Below, piece after piece: positions 50,748 to 61,516 of a stretch of DNA of 64,000 nt. Below the pieces are notes generated by a model. The model was not told where the DNA came from, searched no databases, and saw only the letters and a list, made by a program, of their open reading frames with translations. How positions within the stretch are numbered: position 1 is the first letter of the stretch; every line of letters begins with the position of its first letter. The DNA comes from Ashinkailepas kermadecensis (lineage: Eukaryota > Arthropoda > Thecostraca > Neolepadidae). Where the stretch lies: the NCBI GenBank assembly GCA_034440615.1, contig JAOTOM010004796.1:5001-69000 (forward strand), in the 5' to 3' direction. A program made the translations under genes and the position numbers.

Positions 50748-51753
50748 GTGGGCCCCCAAAATCAATAATTCGGACAAAATGTCACCGCAAATCTCAGGTA
50801 CGCCAGTGAGTCCAGACCCCTCAATCCTCCCGGGATCTACAGCCATGTATGTAGGTCATTGTAGTCTAGATATAAACACGAAATCCGAAGTACTTGGAAG
50901 GACTGAGTCGTCTGGGAGTAACTGAAGTTTGAGCAGGAAAGGGGAAATCTAGTTAGAAATAGAGGATTCTGTGTATGAACTGAATTGTGTTCAGTCCGGA
51001 ACAATCGTCACGGTCGATGATTCCATCTTCTTCTTCTTCTTTTTTTTTTGGGGGGGAGGGGCACAATACAGCAAGGCAATGGTCGGGCCCAAATGGATTC
51101 GGTGGGAAAAACTCCATACGATCCCATGCTAAGAGTTGAAGTTATCGTGGAAGGCAAAGCCAACAATGAGGGGCCCTTAAGCCACTCACAAGTATGCAAA
51201 ACAACACCCCTGCAGCTCGCCAAGGTGGGCTAACCGTGGGCTGCCCTGACAGATATTGCATATCCCCGTACGTTCTTCATTCAATTGTATGTCAATTGAG
51301 GGTTGGCGTAATCCTATAGCATTCACGTGCTCCTGTGCAGGTCAGGTCAACTCACGCGTGGTCAATATTGGGTTTGGGTTTCGGAGTCCTAAAGGAAATA
51401 ATTGTGGGCCCTAATTAAGGATAGCAATAAGCAATAAGAGAAAAAAAAGTAAGGTAGCAATAATATAAAAAATAGCAATAAGGTAAATTCATCACACAAA
51501 TTTACCCCATGGGATGGTTTGGACAAGCTCAGGTGAACTTTCCTTTGACCTTTGCTAACCAGAGGTCAACACAGGAACATTGGGATCAAAGTGGATTAAA
51601 GCTGGTTGTATAGGGTGATTGTGAGTACTGATTTCAGATTCAGCGTTGATGTTTGTCCCACATGGCCGCAAATTGTTGCTGCCCCCCACCACACACACAA
51701 CAAAAATTATATTGACACTGTGTGGATTGACTTCACCAACATAGGAGCGCGTG

Positions 51754-51950
51754 CAGAGGTGTAGCTTTGTATGCTTTTTGGAGGGCTTGCCCCACCCCCA
51801 ATGTCGCCTGCACTCCCGAATAATTTCAACTTTTATCATCATGGGACCCTATGTGGTGTACCCCCTCGCCCAGTCCATTTCGACCTGCCTATTGCCTTCA
51901 TGTATTGTAACCCCACCCTCCCTAATAATTTTCAGAAACCTACGCCCATG
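51754..51950. mobile_element. Probable decayed hAT-like MITE
   Basis: The ends CAGAGGTGTAGC and (inverted) CATGGGCGTAGG match imperfectly. The flanks AGCGCGTG and AGCGTGTA agree at six of eight positions. A diverged inverted relative of the interior occurs around 51050-51160. This is an old copy, if real. Confidence 0.45.
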
Positions 51951-52330
51951 AGCGTGTAAATGCCATTGGAAGGATCCCATGGCACTCGTTGGACTTCGAA
52001 TTAAATGTGAGAACGGCGGTATGGATTTCACCACAGTATCGTGCATAATTCGCCATCTATTTGGGTCCGAACTTGAAAGCAGCGCGAAATCTGCGGATAT
52101 CCGCCGGGACCTGTTCATGAAAAATCGTCCCAGGTCCCAAGTGAACATGCCTACAGCGGCCCGATGTTCCAACCTACGTCGGACCGCTGTCGGGAGGCTA
52201 GCTGCCCGATGTCGGCTGTGGAGTGTAATGCTCGCCCATGCCGACATGCAGCCGACATGTAGCCGACGTGGGGCCGATGTCGGGCAGCTGTCGGGACGTT
52301 AGCGGCCCGCTGTCGGCTGGAGAGTGGAAT

Positions 52331-52519
52331 TATTGTTTGTGTATTGTTTATTGTGTGTTTCACGGCGCACTTTATGCACGATCACGGCTCATGGCGCCGC
52401 CCACACCGTTTCGCCGGTGGGCCGCGGGATTGGGAAATGCTCCGTGTGGTGCGAGTGTTGCACCTGGGACCTTTGGTACCCAGAGCTGAACACCTTAACC
52501 ACTCGGCCATCTCCGCCCC
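52331..52519 (-). mobile_element. tRNA-derived SINE, family C (Ser/Leu-like head)
   Basis: It is flanked by GGAGAGTG(G/A)AAT (52319-52330, 52520-52531). On the minus strand the head reads GGAGATGGCCGAGTGGTTAA, the typical A box of class II tRNAs, with a weak B box AGGTGCAACAC. It ends in an A-rich AATAAACAATACAC tail. Confidence 0.75.
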
Positions 52520-53619
52520 GGAGAGTGAAATGTCCGCCCATGCCGATATGCAGCCGACGTTCCCCCCGCCATCCGGCCAACGCTCGCTCTGCAGTCGGCA
52601 TGTTGACTGGGTGGGAGGTCAGAGTGCACCCCTTCGAAGTTTTGTTCTTTGGTCGAGGTCCGTGCCAACTTCGAGCCGGTTTCCCCCCCCCCCTTATGGT
52701 GTGCCAGCGCCTTTTGAAGTCGTGTCGCTGTCGACCTGACGGCGGCCCGAGATTGTCACGCCGCTATCGATATGAATTTGCCGCTGTCGGTCCGACAACG
52801 ACCTGACGTCAGCTGGCCGCTATTGATATGCCGAACTCAACTAGACACATGCTGATATTCCAGGTCAGTTCCCCTATGCTGGGCTGAGAGCGGCCCGATG
52901 TCGGCATGCCGCTCACGAGACGCCGAGCTCGCTCCGACACATGCGGACAGCGTGCCGACGTCGGCATGACGGCGGTAAAGACCGTTCAAACCATCACCAC
53001 ACCCGCACTTCCACACCACCCGGCCTCGCCTCTGCACCGCCGCCGCGCCTGCTCGCTGATTGCGCTTATCTGGGCGCAACCGAGCCCGTGATTGTGCAAG
53101 CTTCGTCACCGTCCGTGGACGTTGCCCGGCGATCGACGAGAACGATCGCTGCTGTTGCATCAGTGTTCCGGTCGAGATTGGCCCGCCGACGGTGCCGACG
53201 GTGCCGACGGTGCCGAGCGTGACGGGCGACACGCGTGACGCTCGGCACGGATCGTGCCCACGCCGCCACCCTGTCGAGGCGCCGGCGCCGTCACGAGCGG
53301 ACTCTGAACCTGGCCGCCCTACCGGGCGCAACGTCCCGGCGTCCGGCACGCCGTCACGGTTCGGCCCGTCCGCAGGCGACTGACGGCGCCGCAGCTTCGC
53401 CGGCGGCTGGCTGGAGCACTTCGGCTCAATGCCGCGTGGTGATTGTGCGATGACGTCCTAGTGCGTGCAGCGGCTTCAGCGTCCAATAGGAGTAATTCGT
53501 CGCTCAGCACAGCCGTCAGGCAAGTTCGCACTTTCAGCAGACGTCGGCACCTGCGGTGCTTGTCAGCACTATCCTGCAGGCGTATTCGCTGTTTCGTCCG
53601 TCGGGGGTCGGCGGAGAGA

Positions 53620-53710
53620 CCAGTCCGGCTGCTGGAGACCAGTGCGGCTGCTGGAGACCAGTCCGGCTGCTGGAGACCAGTCCGGCTGCTGGAGACCAGT
53701 CCGGCTGCCA
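53620..53710. repeat. 19-bp minisatellite before the tetraspanin start
   Basis: GGCTGCTGGAGACCAGTCC is repeated four to five times and ends about 15 bases before the ATG. The array probably lies in the 5' UTR or in an upstream in-frame extension. Confidence 0.85.
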
Positions 53711-53722
53711 CAGGGCGGCTGG

Positions 53723-54442
53723 ATGGCGTGCTCTCGGCGCGGCTGCCTGCGGGCGACACTGCTGGTCGAGAACCTGCTGCTGCTGACCGGCGGCGTGCTG
53801 CTGCTGGTCGTCGGCGCCGACGCGCTGGTGTCGGACGGCTCGCGCGCCACCGTGCTGGTGGGCGCGCCGGTGGTGCGGGGCGTGGCGGCGCTGCTGGCCG
53901 CCGCCGGCGCGCTGGTCGTGCTGCTGGCGCTGGCCGGCGCCGGCGGCGCGCTGCTGGCCAACCGCTGCCTGACGCTGCTCTTCAGCTGCGTCAGCGGCCT
54001 GCTGCTGGCCGTGACGCTGCTGGCGGCCGTGGCGGCGATGCTGGTGACCGGCCCGCTGGCCGACAGCATCGGCGCCGCGCTGACCGGCTCGCTGGCCGCG
54101 TACGGCGCCGACCAGCACGTGACGCGCGCCTGGGACCTGCTGCAGGCCGGCTTCCACTGCTGCGGCGTCGGCAACGGGCTCGACTGGGCGCGCAACGGCT
54201 CGCTGCCGGCGGCGGCGGTCGTGCCGCGCAGCTGCTGCCGCCTCCTGGGTAACGGCAGCGCGGCCGCCTGCCGGCTGGCGCCCACCAACGCAAACTCGTA
54301 CCTGAGCGCCGGCTGCCTGGCGGCGGCGCGCCGGCTGCTGCAGCACGACGGCTGGCTGCTGGGCGGCGTCGCCATCGCGCTGACGGCCCTGCTCATCGGC
54401 TCCACCGCGGCCGGCTGCTGCCTGGCCAGGCGGAAACGGTGA
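53723..54442 (+). CDS. Tetraspanin (4-TM, CCG and PxSC motifs)
   Basis: A single open exon of 239 codons. Met 53723 is chosen because it gives the usual short cytosolic N-terminus with a juxtamembrane Cys (MACSRRGCLR). TM1 is about 11-31, TM2 50-72, TM3 82-108 and TM4 211-230. The large extracellular loop carries CCG (146-148), PRSCC (168-172), C183 and C198, so it has six Cys, and two NGS sequons (158, 177). Tetraspanins organise membrane microdomains. The unspliced tail is only ARRKR. However, CG/GTGAGC at 54438 is a good donor that joins in frame to a short exon at 57865. The coding region is extremely GC-rich. Which tetraspanin subfamily it belongs to is not clear. Confidence 0.9.
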   Translation: MACSRRGCLRATLLVENLLLLTGGVLLLVVGADALVSDGSRATVLVGAPVVRGVAALLAAAGALVVLLALAGAGGALLANRCLTLLFSCVSGLLLAVTLLAAVAAMLVTGPLADSIGAALTGSLAAYGADQHVTRAWDLLQAGFHCCGVGNGLDWARNGSLPAAAVVPRSCCRLLGNGSAAACRLAPTNANSYLSAGCLAAARRLLQHDGWLLGGVAIALTALLIGSTAAGCCLARRKR

Positions 54443-57400
54443 GCCGAAACTCGGCACGGGACGTTCGGTCGGATGGGGCCGCTTACAGAGGGATGGTGTG
54501 ATGGTGTGATTTTAGCTCGGCAGGTGAATGATGGCTTTTTGGTGTTATTTCAGCTGTTGTGGAGAATGCAAAGCAAACATCTTTTTCAGACAACAATTAC
54601 GTACTGAATCCTTTAAGCTCTCGCCACTGAATGAAAAGTTTTCTATTTTGCTCCGTATTATGCCAGATGGTCTTCATCAGCTTCTGACTTCTTATGGTGG
54701 TGATAAATTGATATGCACATGTACTTCTTTATTGCAGGATAGTTATTTTAGTGATAAAAATAAGCGTCGTCGCGGATTTCGACAGGGATGGGGGGGGGGG
54801 GGAAGCGGGAGCGTTTTTAGTTAGATTTTCCCATGCAACGCTATATGCGTAACGTTAAATGCCACTCTGTCTGAGCGGGAGAACGTGTCCCCCCCCCCCC
54901 AGTTTTCCGCAGTGGCGACGTCCATGAGTCCTACAGACCCACTATACCAGTAAAATACTGGACGTTTAGGCGCTGGGCCATCATAAGAAGTACCACAAAA
55001 ATTGAGTTTGGAAGTTGAAATCAAAGAGCACGAGACAAATGAATAGTCACTGCTCACCAATACAGACAGCGCATTTCACGACCTAAGGAAGGCAATAAGC
55101 AACAGGAAGCTAAAATACCCCAACTAAGAGCCGACTCAACCTCCCTAACACATTTACCCAAAATGGGCCCTCGAAAGTGAAAGGGCTGTCAACTGTTTGT
55201 AAGCCACGATATATGCACAGATAGGCAAGTAATACCACAGTTTTGGGTCCCGGTTTCGTCCCAAACTTCAGAGGCGGTATAAGTCGTCTACCTATCGCAC
55301 CAGGTGTAGCTAATCGTAGGAACCGCGCTCGGTATCTGGCCGACCGGCTCGGCTGCCCACTGTTCGTGGCGCCATTTTCGGCACCACCACGTGCTTGACC
55401 GGGTGATCAGAGCGCCGATTCCGTTGCGCTGCGTTCGGTAAGCTGGTGGGATGTCTGCGCTTCGTGATCAATGCAAATGATACAGGGACGGTTACGGGGG
55501 CACCGAGAGCATGTGCCCCTCTCCATGATGGAGAGGTGGCGCCACTCCGGCCGGGAAAGGCTTCCGTTCAGGAAGGATCGAGTGTATTCCCCCGCCACCC
55601 GTTCAACTGATTTTTCGCCTAAGGTGCCCCTCAGATGGCATGTGCCCCCATGAAAACTCCTGGATCCGCCCCTGAAGTGATGCAATACGGGTAGCCGTTC
55701 CTAAAAAGCACAGGCAATTGGTTTGCAGACGCTGCTACAAACAGCGCTGACAAACTCTGGCAAGGCCGGGTGCAAATAGAAACGACTATTTGCTGACCGC
55801 CTACTTGTATACTTTTAATTCCAACAATCGTTTCTTTCGTGTTTCTTCTGATGGTGACCTAGCGTAGAAACGTGCCATATTTTAAGACGTAATACGTTAT
55901 CATTTGATCACTAAAATAATTATCCTGAAATAGAGAAGGCTGTGTTGATCGTGAATTACTTTCCGCAGTCTCCGTTTTTCTCAGCACCTGGATCAGAAAG
56001 CGCTGCACAATGCCAGCTTTTGGATCCGCCTGCATGCCCCTGCTAAGTTAACTGATGCGATCCTACGTAGGTGCGTATATGCCTACGCCAACGCGTCAAG
56101 GGAGATCAACACAACTTGCACAGTATCAAAGGCGGCTATTATTCGGTGCATATGACGTGCTGTGTTGATGTAGCTATTGGTGCTTGTTTTGCCCAATAGC
56201 AGATATCACGCATCATGATGACTGCTCAGTGTTAAAATAATGATTTCTCGTTAGCTGTGAGATGTTGAAGCGAGTGCAGCAGGATGTCGAAATCGCCATG
56301 GAAATAATGTTAGTTAAAATACTTATCAATTCCTTCGAACCCAGTTTTGAGACAATGGAGTACGTATAATTGTACCTATTTTGCGTGTTTTGAGAGGTGC
56401 CTCATTTGGGGATGCTGATATCAACGATAACGATACAAATACGCATGCAATAAACTGACATTGCATAACATAACACATCATAGATGGTCCTTTTGACTGA
56501 AATTGCGCTACAGGCTGTTCGATATCACGATCCCGGATCCGTTGTGGTGAACATAACCATAGTGCTTATAAATGGGGTACTGTTCAAAACGACGCATCTT
56601 TTGGAAGGATGTCTATGTTAATTGAGTTTTACATGAAGAGTTTTACATGAATTTACATGAAGATACATGGCGAACCAATGTCGATCGATTGTGGTTGTTG
56701 ACACATCTTTGGGAAGGATGTGGATTCATTGTTCAGTAAGTGGTATATTCCACCCTATTTCATGAATAATTTATCACTGAATGATGATGTGTCGCTGACA
56801 AAAACGATTGGTCAAATTAAGTCAAATTGATGAAGTCAAATTAAGCATGGCTGCCTGCCGATTACAATATCAACGTCCGGTACGTTTCTGAAATGATTGA
56901 TTGAACTCGGCTATGACACGGTTAGGCCATAACCTGGGATGTTGTATCTACGTACCACATGGCGTTAATAGGTATCCCAGGATACCGAATAATGTTGTTC
57001 TGAACGCTTCAAGTGTGTCCCATTCGTCACGTGCACACATACAACGTATACAGGTAAGAATGATCGATGGTTGCTAAACATTGACCCATTAAACTGACTT
57101 GGGAGGTCAACCATCAATCTGAAGTGTAACAGTCAGGTGTGAATCGCGACGTCCCACACGCAATACGCTGGTTTTCGTCTCATGCCGCTACCGAGATCCG
57201 TTCGGAAGAGCTAGGGGGTGGCAACAACCTTGCGTGGGGAAAGTGGCAAAATGCTATGCATGGGTATCATAAACAATTATTGTGAGGGTGTAATCAAAAA
57301 TAGGTGCATCGTTGTGCCAAAGCTATGCGGACTGCGACGCCTCTTTATTGCAACTGTCTTAAGTTGACACTGAATCTTGACAACTTCTGAAATTGGGTGA

Positions 57401-57577
57401 CGTAGCCTGCCAAATTGCTGAATACGATGCAATTGGGTTCAAATGTCAAGCAGTGTTGTTCGATAGCCGTTCCAGGCATTTGACAGGGAAATGAAAATAC
57501 ATGGGGAACCAATGCTTCAATTTACAATCGACTTGCCACTTCCTTTCTGTAAAATGAGTAAGGACGTGTCTGGACAA
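54443..57577. other. Tetraspanin 3' flank or inferred last intron
   Basis: Mostly AT-rich unique sequence with poly-G/poly-C runs near 54790 and 54890. Isolated GGATCCGCC words near 55660 and 56010 resemble hAT ends, but no pair with matching flanks was found. Confidence 0.6.
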
Positions 57578-57753
57578 TGGGGCTGAGGTAGCCCAGTCGG
57601 TAGGGAGTTGGACTCGCGGCCATAAGATGGTGGGTTCGAATCCCACAATCGGCGGCATTACCGAGTCCACCCGAGACCAACGGGCGAGAGAGGCTGGCGG
57701 CGCCATATGGCCCGGCAGTCGGATGCGTCTTTAAAGAGCCAAAGTACCTACGA
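57578..57753 (+). mobile_element. tRNA-derived SINE, family B
   Basis: It is flanked by GTCTGGACAA (57568-57577, 57754-57763). The A box TAGCCCAGTCGGTAGGGAG and the B box GGTTCGAATCCC are clear. The acceptor stem does not pair as in a working tRNA and a 100-bp body follows, so I call it a SINE rather than a tRNA gene. It lies in the inferred tetraspanin intron, about 110 bases before the candidate last exon. Confidence 0.78.
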
Positions 57754-57864
57754 GTCTGGACAACGCAAGTGACATCCGTGCCGAACGTCGCCTTGCCCAC
57801 AGCCCGGCAGCAGGGTCGGCTGAGGTCGGCATGCCAGCGGCCTGACGTCAGACGTCTGTTTCAG

Positions 57865-57907
57865 GTCGCACACCTACGTGGCAGTGCCGCTCAACCCCAC
57901 CTGGTGA
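57865..57907 (+). CDS. Candidate terminal exon of the tetraspanin
   Basis: After the acceptor GTCTGTTTCAG, the 43-base segment ends in TGA (57905-57907). Spliced to the donor at 54438 it completes an Arg codon and adds SHTYVAVPLNPTW. That gives a tail of about 19 residues with a YVAV tyrosine-type sorting motif, more typical of tetraspanins than the abrupt ARRKR stop. The support is splice signals and phase only; the 3.4-kb intron is inferred. Confidence 0.5.
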
Positions 57908-59392
57908 CCCCGGCAGCACGAGGTCAAAGTTCCGTGATGCGGACACGCATCCAGACGGCCGTCGGCACCACCCGGCCACCGATGTGTGCATGCATCCCCA
58001 CCAGTGTTGCAGCGAGCCGTGCACGTGTAGTGTCGCCGTCGCTGTCGCTGACGAATCGCAAGCACTGCGCAGTCGCCGCGCGCGTCAGCCGGCTGAACCG
58101 AACGCGCTTGGTACCCACCTGCGGTGTATCGGAGTCGCTGATTGGCTGCCGAGGAGTGACGCCGGTACCCTTCACCGGCGCTGTCCCGTCGGTCAGTCAG
58201 GTATGCCTGTTGCGCCTGATACCCACCTGCGATGTATCGAAGTCGCTGATTGGCTGCCGAGGGGTGACGTTATCTTTCACCTGCATTGTCACTCCAGCCA
58301 GTCAAATATGCCTGTCACTTAAGATTACCCACCAGGTCATGTGCGGACGTGGAGTTCCCCTTGTTTTGCAACCGCCTGAACCCGAGGCTACGAGGCTCGC
58401 GAACCCAAAATTTGTCGGCAAACTATCGTGCGGCAAGCCTCACATAAGTCGGTTGTAGTTACGCTGATCTTCGTATATACATCCCATAAATTAATAATGA
58501 AATTCGCCTGGTCACGTACGATGTTTTGCATGCCATGCCTTGCTCACGTGCATGATGTCCGTTCCACTGCTGGGCGTCGGCCGTCACGCTCGACCTGTGG
58601 TATTTCTTTTTGTCTAAAAACTTTGCCTCGGACACCTTGCGACAGGATCCAGGAGATCGGAGATGGTGGATCCCCACGCCGATGTACGGCATGCTGATGT
58701 TTTCTGTACAATTTATGTGACCGCTATGCCATAACAGGTAAAGAAGACTTGGTGAAGCAGAAGTAGATTATGCCAGACCAGCAGATGCAGACGAAGAGGT
58801 AGAGGTAGATGATGAAGACTTGGACGAATTTTCGGCATTCGCCGTCTTCGGGTCTGGTCAGGGTAGGCAGGGGTAAGAAGGGGAGAGTAGACAATTGACT
58901 GCCTCGGTGGTCGGCGCACGACACGACAGACCATCGAGTGACCCTATCCTCATGCCGCGGGGTGCAAGAGGTCCGACATCTGGTGGCATGATAGGGCGTC
59001 CCGGTGTTGAATCATATGTCGAACCTTGCATATTTAATTCTAGGAATTGATGAGAACGGAAAACTTGGGTAGGATGGCTAACGTTTCCCTGGTGAACCGT
59101 ACCGAGCTCATTGTGCCAAACGTTCGCCGCACCTGGTGCAAAATCGGCGTGTTAGCTGTAGCAGTTCGCAAAGCGCGTTGCGTGCCTTGCGCACATGTCC
59201 GACACAGAAAGCTCGTCGCAGCCAATGCAGTTTTCCGTACTGAGAAAATCGGCTCCAGCGTCCACGGGGATGCCCCGGTGGCTTTAGCACGGGAATGAGA
59301 GATGTCACGACCTTACAGTCGTGAACCCACTCATTGAACGGGCTTCCGGCTGCAGCTGACCAGCAGGCGGCTCCTCCAGAGGCGCGTGCAAA

Positions 59393-59530
59393 ACCGGATG
59401 TCAGTAGCTCAGTGGCTAAGCTCGGCGTCTGGAAAACCAGAAATACGGGGTTCGATTCCCCGCGATGCCCGCGATTCCTGCCAGGGTGAGAGAGGCAGGC
59501 GACGCCGTGCGGTCCCAGCTGATTGTTGCG
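59393..59530 (+). mobile_element. tRNA-like SINE head
   Basis: GTAGCTCAGTGGCTAAG (A box) and GGTTCGATTCCCCG (B box) are present about 40 bases apart. The acceptor strands do not pair and the anticodon loop is malformed, so this is a SINE rather than a tRNA gene. The limits are approximate; no duplication was found. Confidence 0.45.
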
Positions 59531-60550
59531 TGCGGCATGCAGTCAGCAACTCAGCATGCGGCACCAAACAGCCAATACACTATCGTCGACACTCGCCCAC
59601 TTCTCTCCCCCACGCCACGTCACGACTCCACAGGCGACTCTTCTATTTCCACTACAGCACAGCAAGTCCAGCAGCTCACCACGCCCGCGCGCGACGCGAC
59701 ATCACGACAGCCAACAGCACACGGCGAGGTCCCCACCTCCGGCCCTGGCCGGGCGGCTGCCTCGCTGTGCCGGGGGGCAGCACAGTCTGATCCCAAAACT
59801 GCGACACCGCTCATCACCGGCGGTCTGACCGCGGCGCTGTGGCAGCCCAGCCGCGGCCGGCCACGGCTGACACGTCTCCAGTGCGCCGGTCGGCAGCGTC
59901 GGCGCTCAGCGTACGGTCCGCGGTGCGCAGCGTTCCAATCACAGTACAGCGGCAGCGCCGCCCGGCGCACACCACAGCCGCCACACACCACGCACCGGTA
60001 AGCTCGTAATCGAAGCGCAATCCCGCTCAGGCACTGATCAGCGCAGGCGGTCGCCGGGTGCGCACAAACCAGACGCGCGTGGCGTCGTGTGACACCCTCC
60101 ACCTCCACGGCTGCCTGCTGCGCTCCGGGCCGCACCTTGACGAGGCCACGCCCACACGGCACAGGTTTTGTTCAACACACGGACGGGACGGCACGCCCGC
60201 GTCGAGGGCGCCGCACGGTTGGTTCACAATGTCGGCACACACACACACTGCATGTATCACAATCAGACCACGCGCCACGCATCGCGCCGGCGGATAACGA
60301 AGCCGGCCAGTCGCTGGCTGCCGACCGCGGCGGTCGGGCCGCGCGACAGGTACACGTGTAAACTGATCGAAACGGACGGTGGGGTCTGCACGCGCCACCA
60401 GCCGGTCCACTCACGCACGCACAACAGCCGGACCGGCGGCGGGGCCGCACCTGCAGTCTCGTCACCACTAGAACTGCAGTCTCGTCACTACCAGAACTGC
60501 AGCCTCGTCACCACCAGAACTGCAGTCTCGTCACCACCAGAACCCATCGG

Positions 60551-60647
60551 TTGGTTGGTTGGTTATTGGTTTTACGACACGTCGACCGTTTAGTCATATA
60601 GCGTCGCCAATCTCTCACGCCGATTGGTCGCGGGCGAAGAGTAGCGA
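60551..60647 (-). mobile_element. tRNA-derived SINE, family A, copy 4 (5'-truncated)
   Basis: It is flanked by ACCAGAACCCATCGG (60536-60550, 60648-60662). Only the 3' body and CCAA tail are present. A 5' truncation with a target-site duplication is the mark of LINE-driven target-primed insertion. Confidence 0.85.
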
Positions 60648-61288
60648 ACCAGAACCCATCGGACTGGTGGCGGGCGCCTCATCAACGACGGCTAACTTCT
60701 GCGTGCCAGTTCCACTGTCGCCGCGACCGTCAGCGACCTCACACAGGTTCTCTGAATGGCGTCGTCGCGATACTCAACAGAGCGGCGCGTAACTGGCGCT
60801 GCGCTCGGCGCCACCAACGCGCACTTGAGCGGCAACTGGCGTCACAGGCGACAGGGCAAATCACGTGAGGCGCGCGGCCCGGCCCACTCCCCAGTCGGAC
60901 AGTCTGTAAACTGTGCGTTGATCAGCACCGTCGGGGCAAGTTGGCCCGCGCGGGCACCACTCGCGGCAGCACGCGAGCCGCTCGCCGTCACCGCGCGCCG
61001 AGCCGACCCGCCGGCCCGCGGAGGAGACGCCACCGTTCGGATGCGTGTCGCCGAACCGGCGCCGGGCGGTGCGGCCCCACCGGCGGCCGTTGCCCTCGGA
61101 CTCGGCCGCCGCACCTTCAGCGACAGCCGGTCTCGTCGAGCGTGGCCACTTCCGTCGGGTGGCGTCGGTCGCTCCAGGCGCGCACTATCGACCGCCCGAT
61201 TTCGCGCCACTCGCCCACAGCGCCACGTATCGGGCCGAGTCGGCCGAGCTGGTCGCCAGTCGGAGTCGGCGCGGTGTGACGTCACACC

Positions 61289-61516
61289 TCACGTGGCCGC
61301 CCCGCCGGCGCACGGGTCCGCCGCGCCGCACCTGCCCGCCCGGCCGTCCTCGTCGTCGCTGGCGTCGTCGTCGGCCGGCGCCCGGCCGAACAGGCGGCTC
61401 TCCAGACCGGTGCGCGAGATGGCGTACAGCGGGCGCATTGCGGCGCGTAGCGACTCGAACAGGTGCGGGAACAGCACCTCCTGCTGCGCCAGCAGCTGCT
61501 TGACACGGTGCCGCTC
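61289..61516 (-). CDS. TtcA-like terminal exon
   Basis: The acceptor is GGTCACCAG/GAGCGG, phase 0. It encodes ERHRVKQLLAQQEVLFPHLF and ESLRAAMRPLYAI, then an acidic low-complexity tail (ADDDASDDED), and stops at 61289. A 78-bp tandem duplication begins two bases before this exon border. Confidence 0.72.
   Translation of the reverse strand, partial: ERHRVKQLLAQQEVLFPHLFESLRAAMRPLYAISRTGLESRLFGRAPADDDASDDEDGRAGRCGAADPCAGGAAT

Larger units (their letters stand above)
47799..53722. other. Divergent intergenic region (BRCC36 / tetraspanin)
   Basis: The two genes point away from each other, so both promoters should be here. It contains a SINE (48350-48504), a telomere-like tract (48780-48885), a decayed satellite (49905-50345), two MITEs, another SINE (52331-52519), and a 19-bp array before the tetraspanin start. 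No other gene was found. Confidence 0.65.
57908..61288. other. Intergenic region before the TtcA-like gene end
   Basis: Contains SINE-like and SINE sequences (59393-59530, 60551-60647) and an approximately 22-bp repeat at 60447-60545 (GTCTCGTCACCACCAGAACT). The part 59700-61280 is CpG-rich without a recognisable exon. Confidence 0.6.

Noticed and set aside
53534..54457. Long minus-strand frames opposite the tetraspanin
   Set aside because: Shadows of a very GC-rich exon; Gln/Ala/Arg-rich with no domain.
57586..57660. tRNA gene
   Set aside because: A and B boxes are good, but the acceptor stem does not pair and a 100-bp body with target duplication follows, so it is a SINE.
57769..58458. 229-codon plus-strand open frame
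   Set aside because: It contains a 100-bp imperfect duplication and no domain. Only the short segment 57865-57907, in a different frame, has splice support as a tetraspanin exon.
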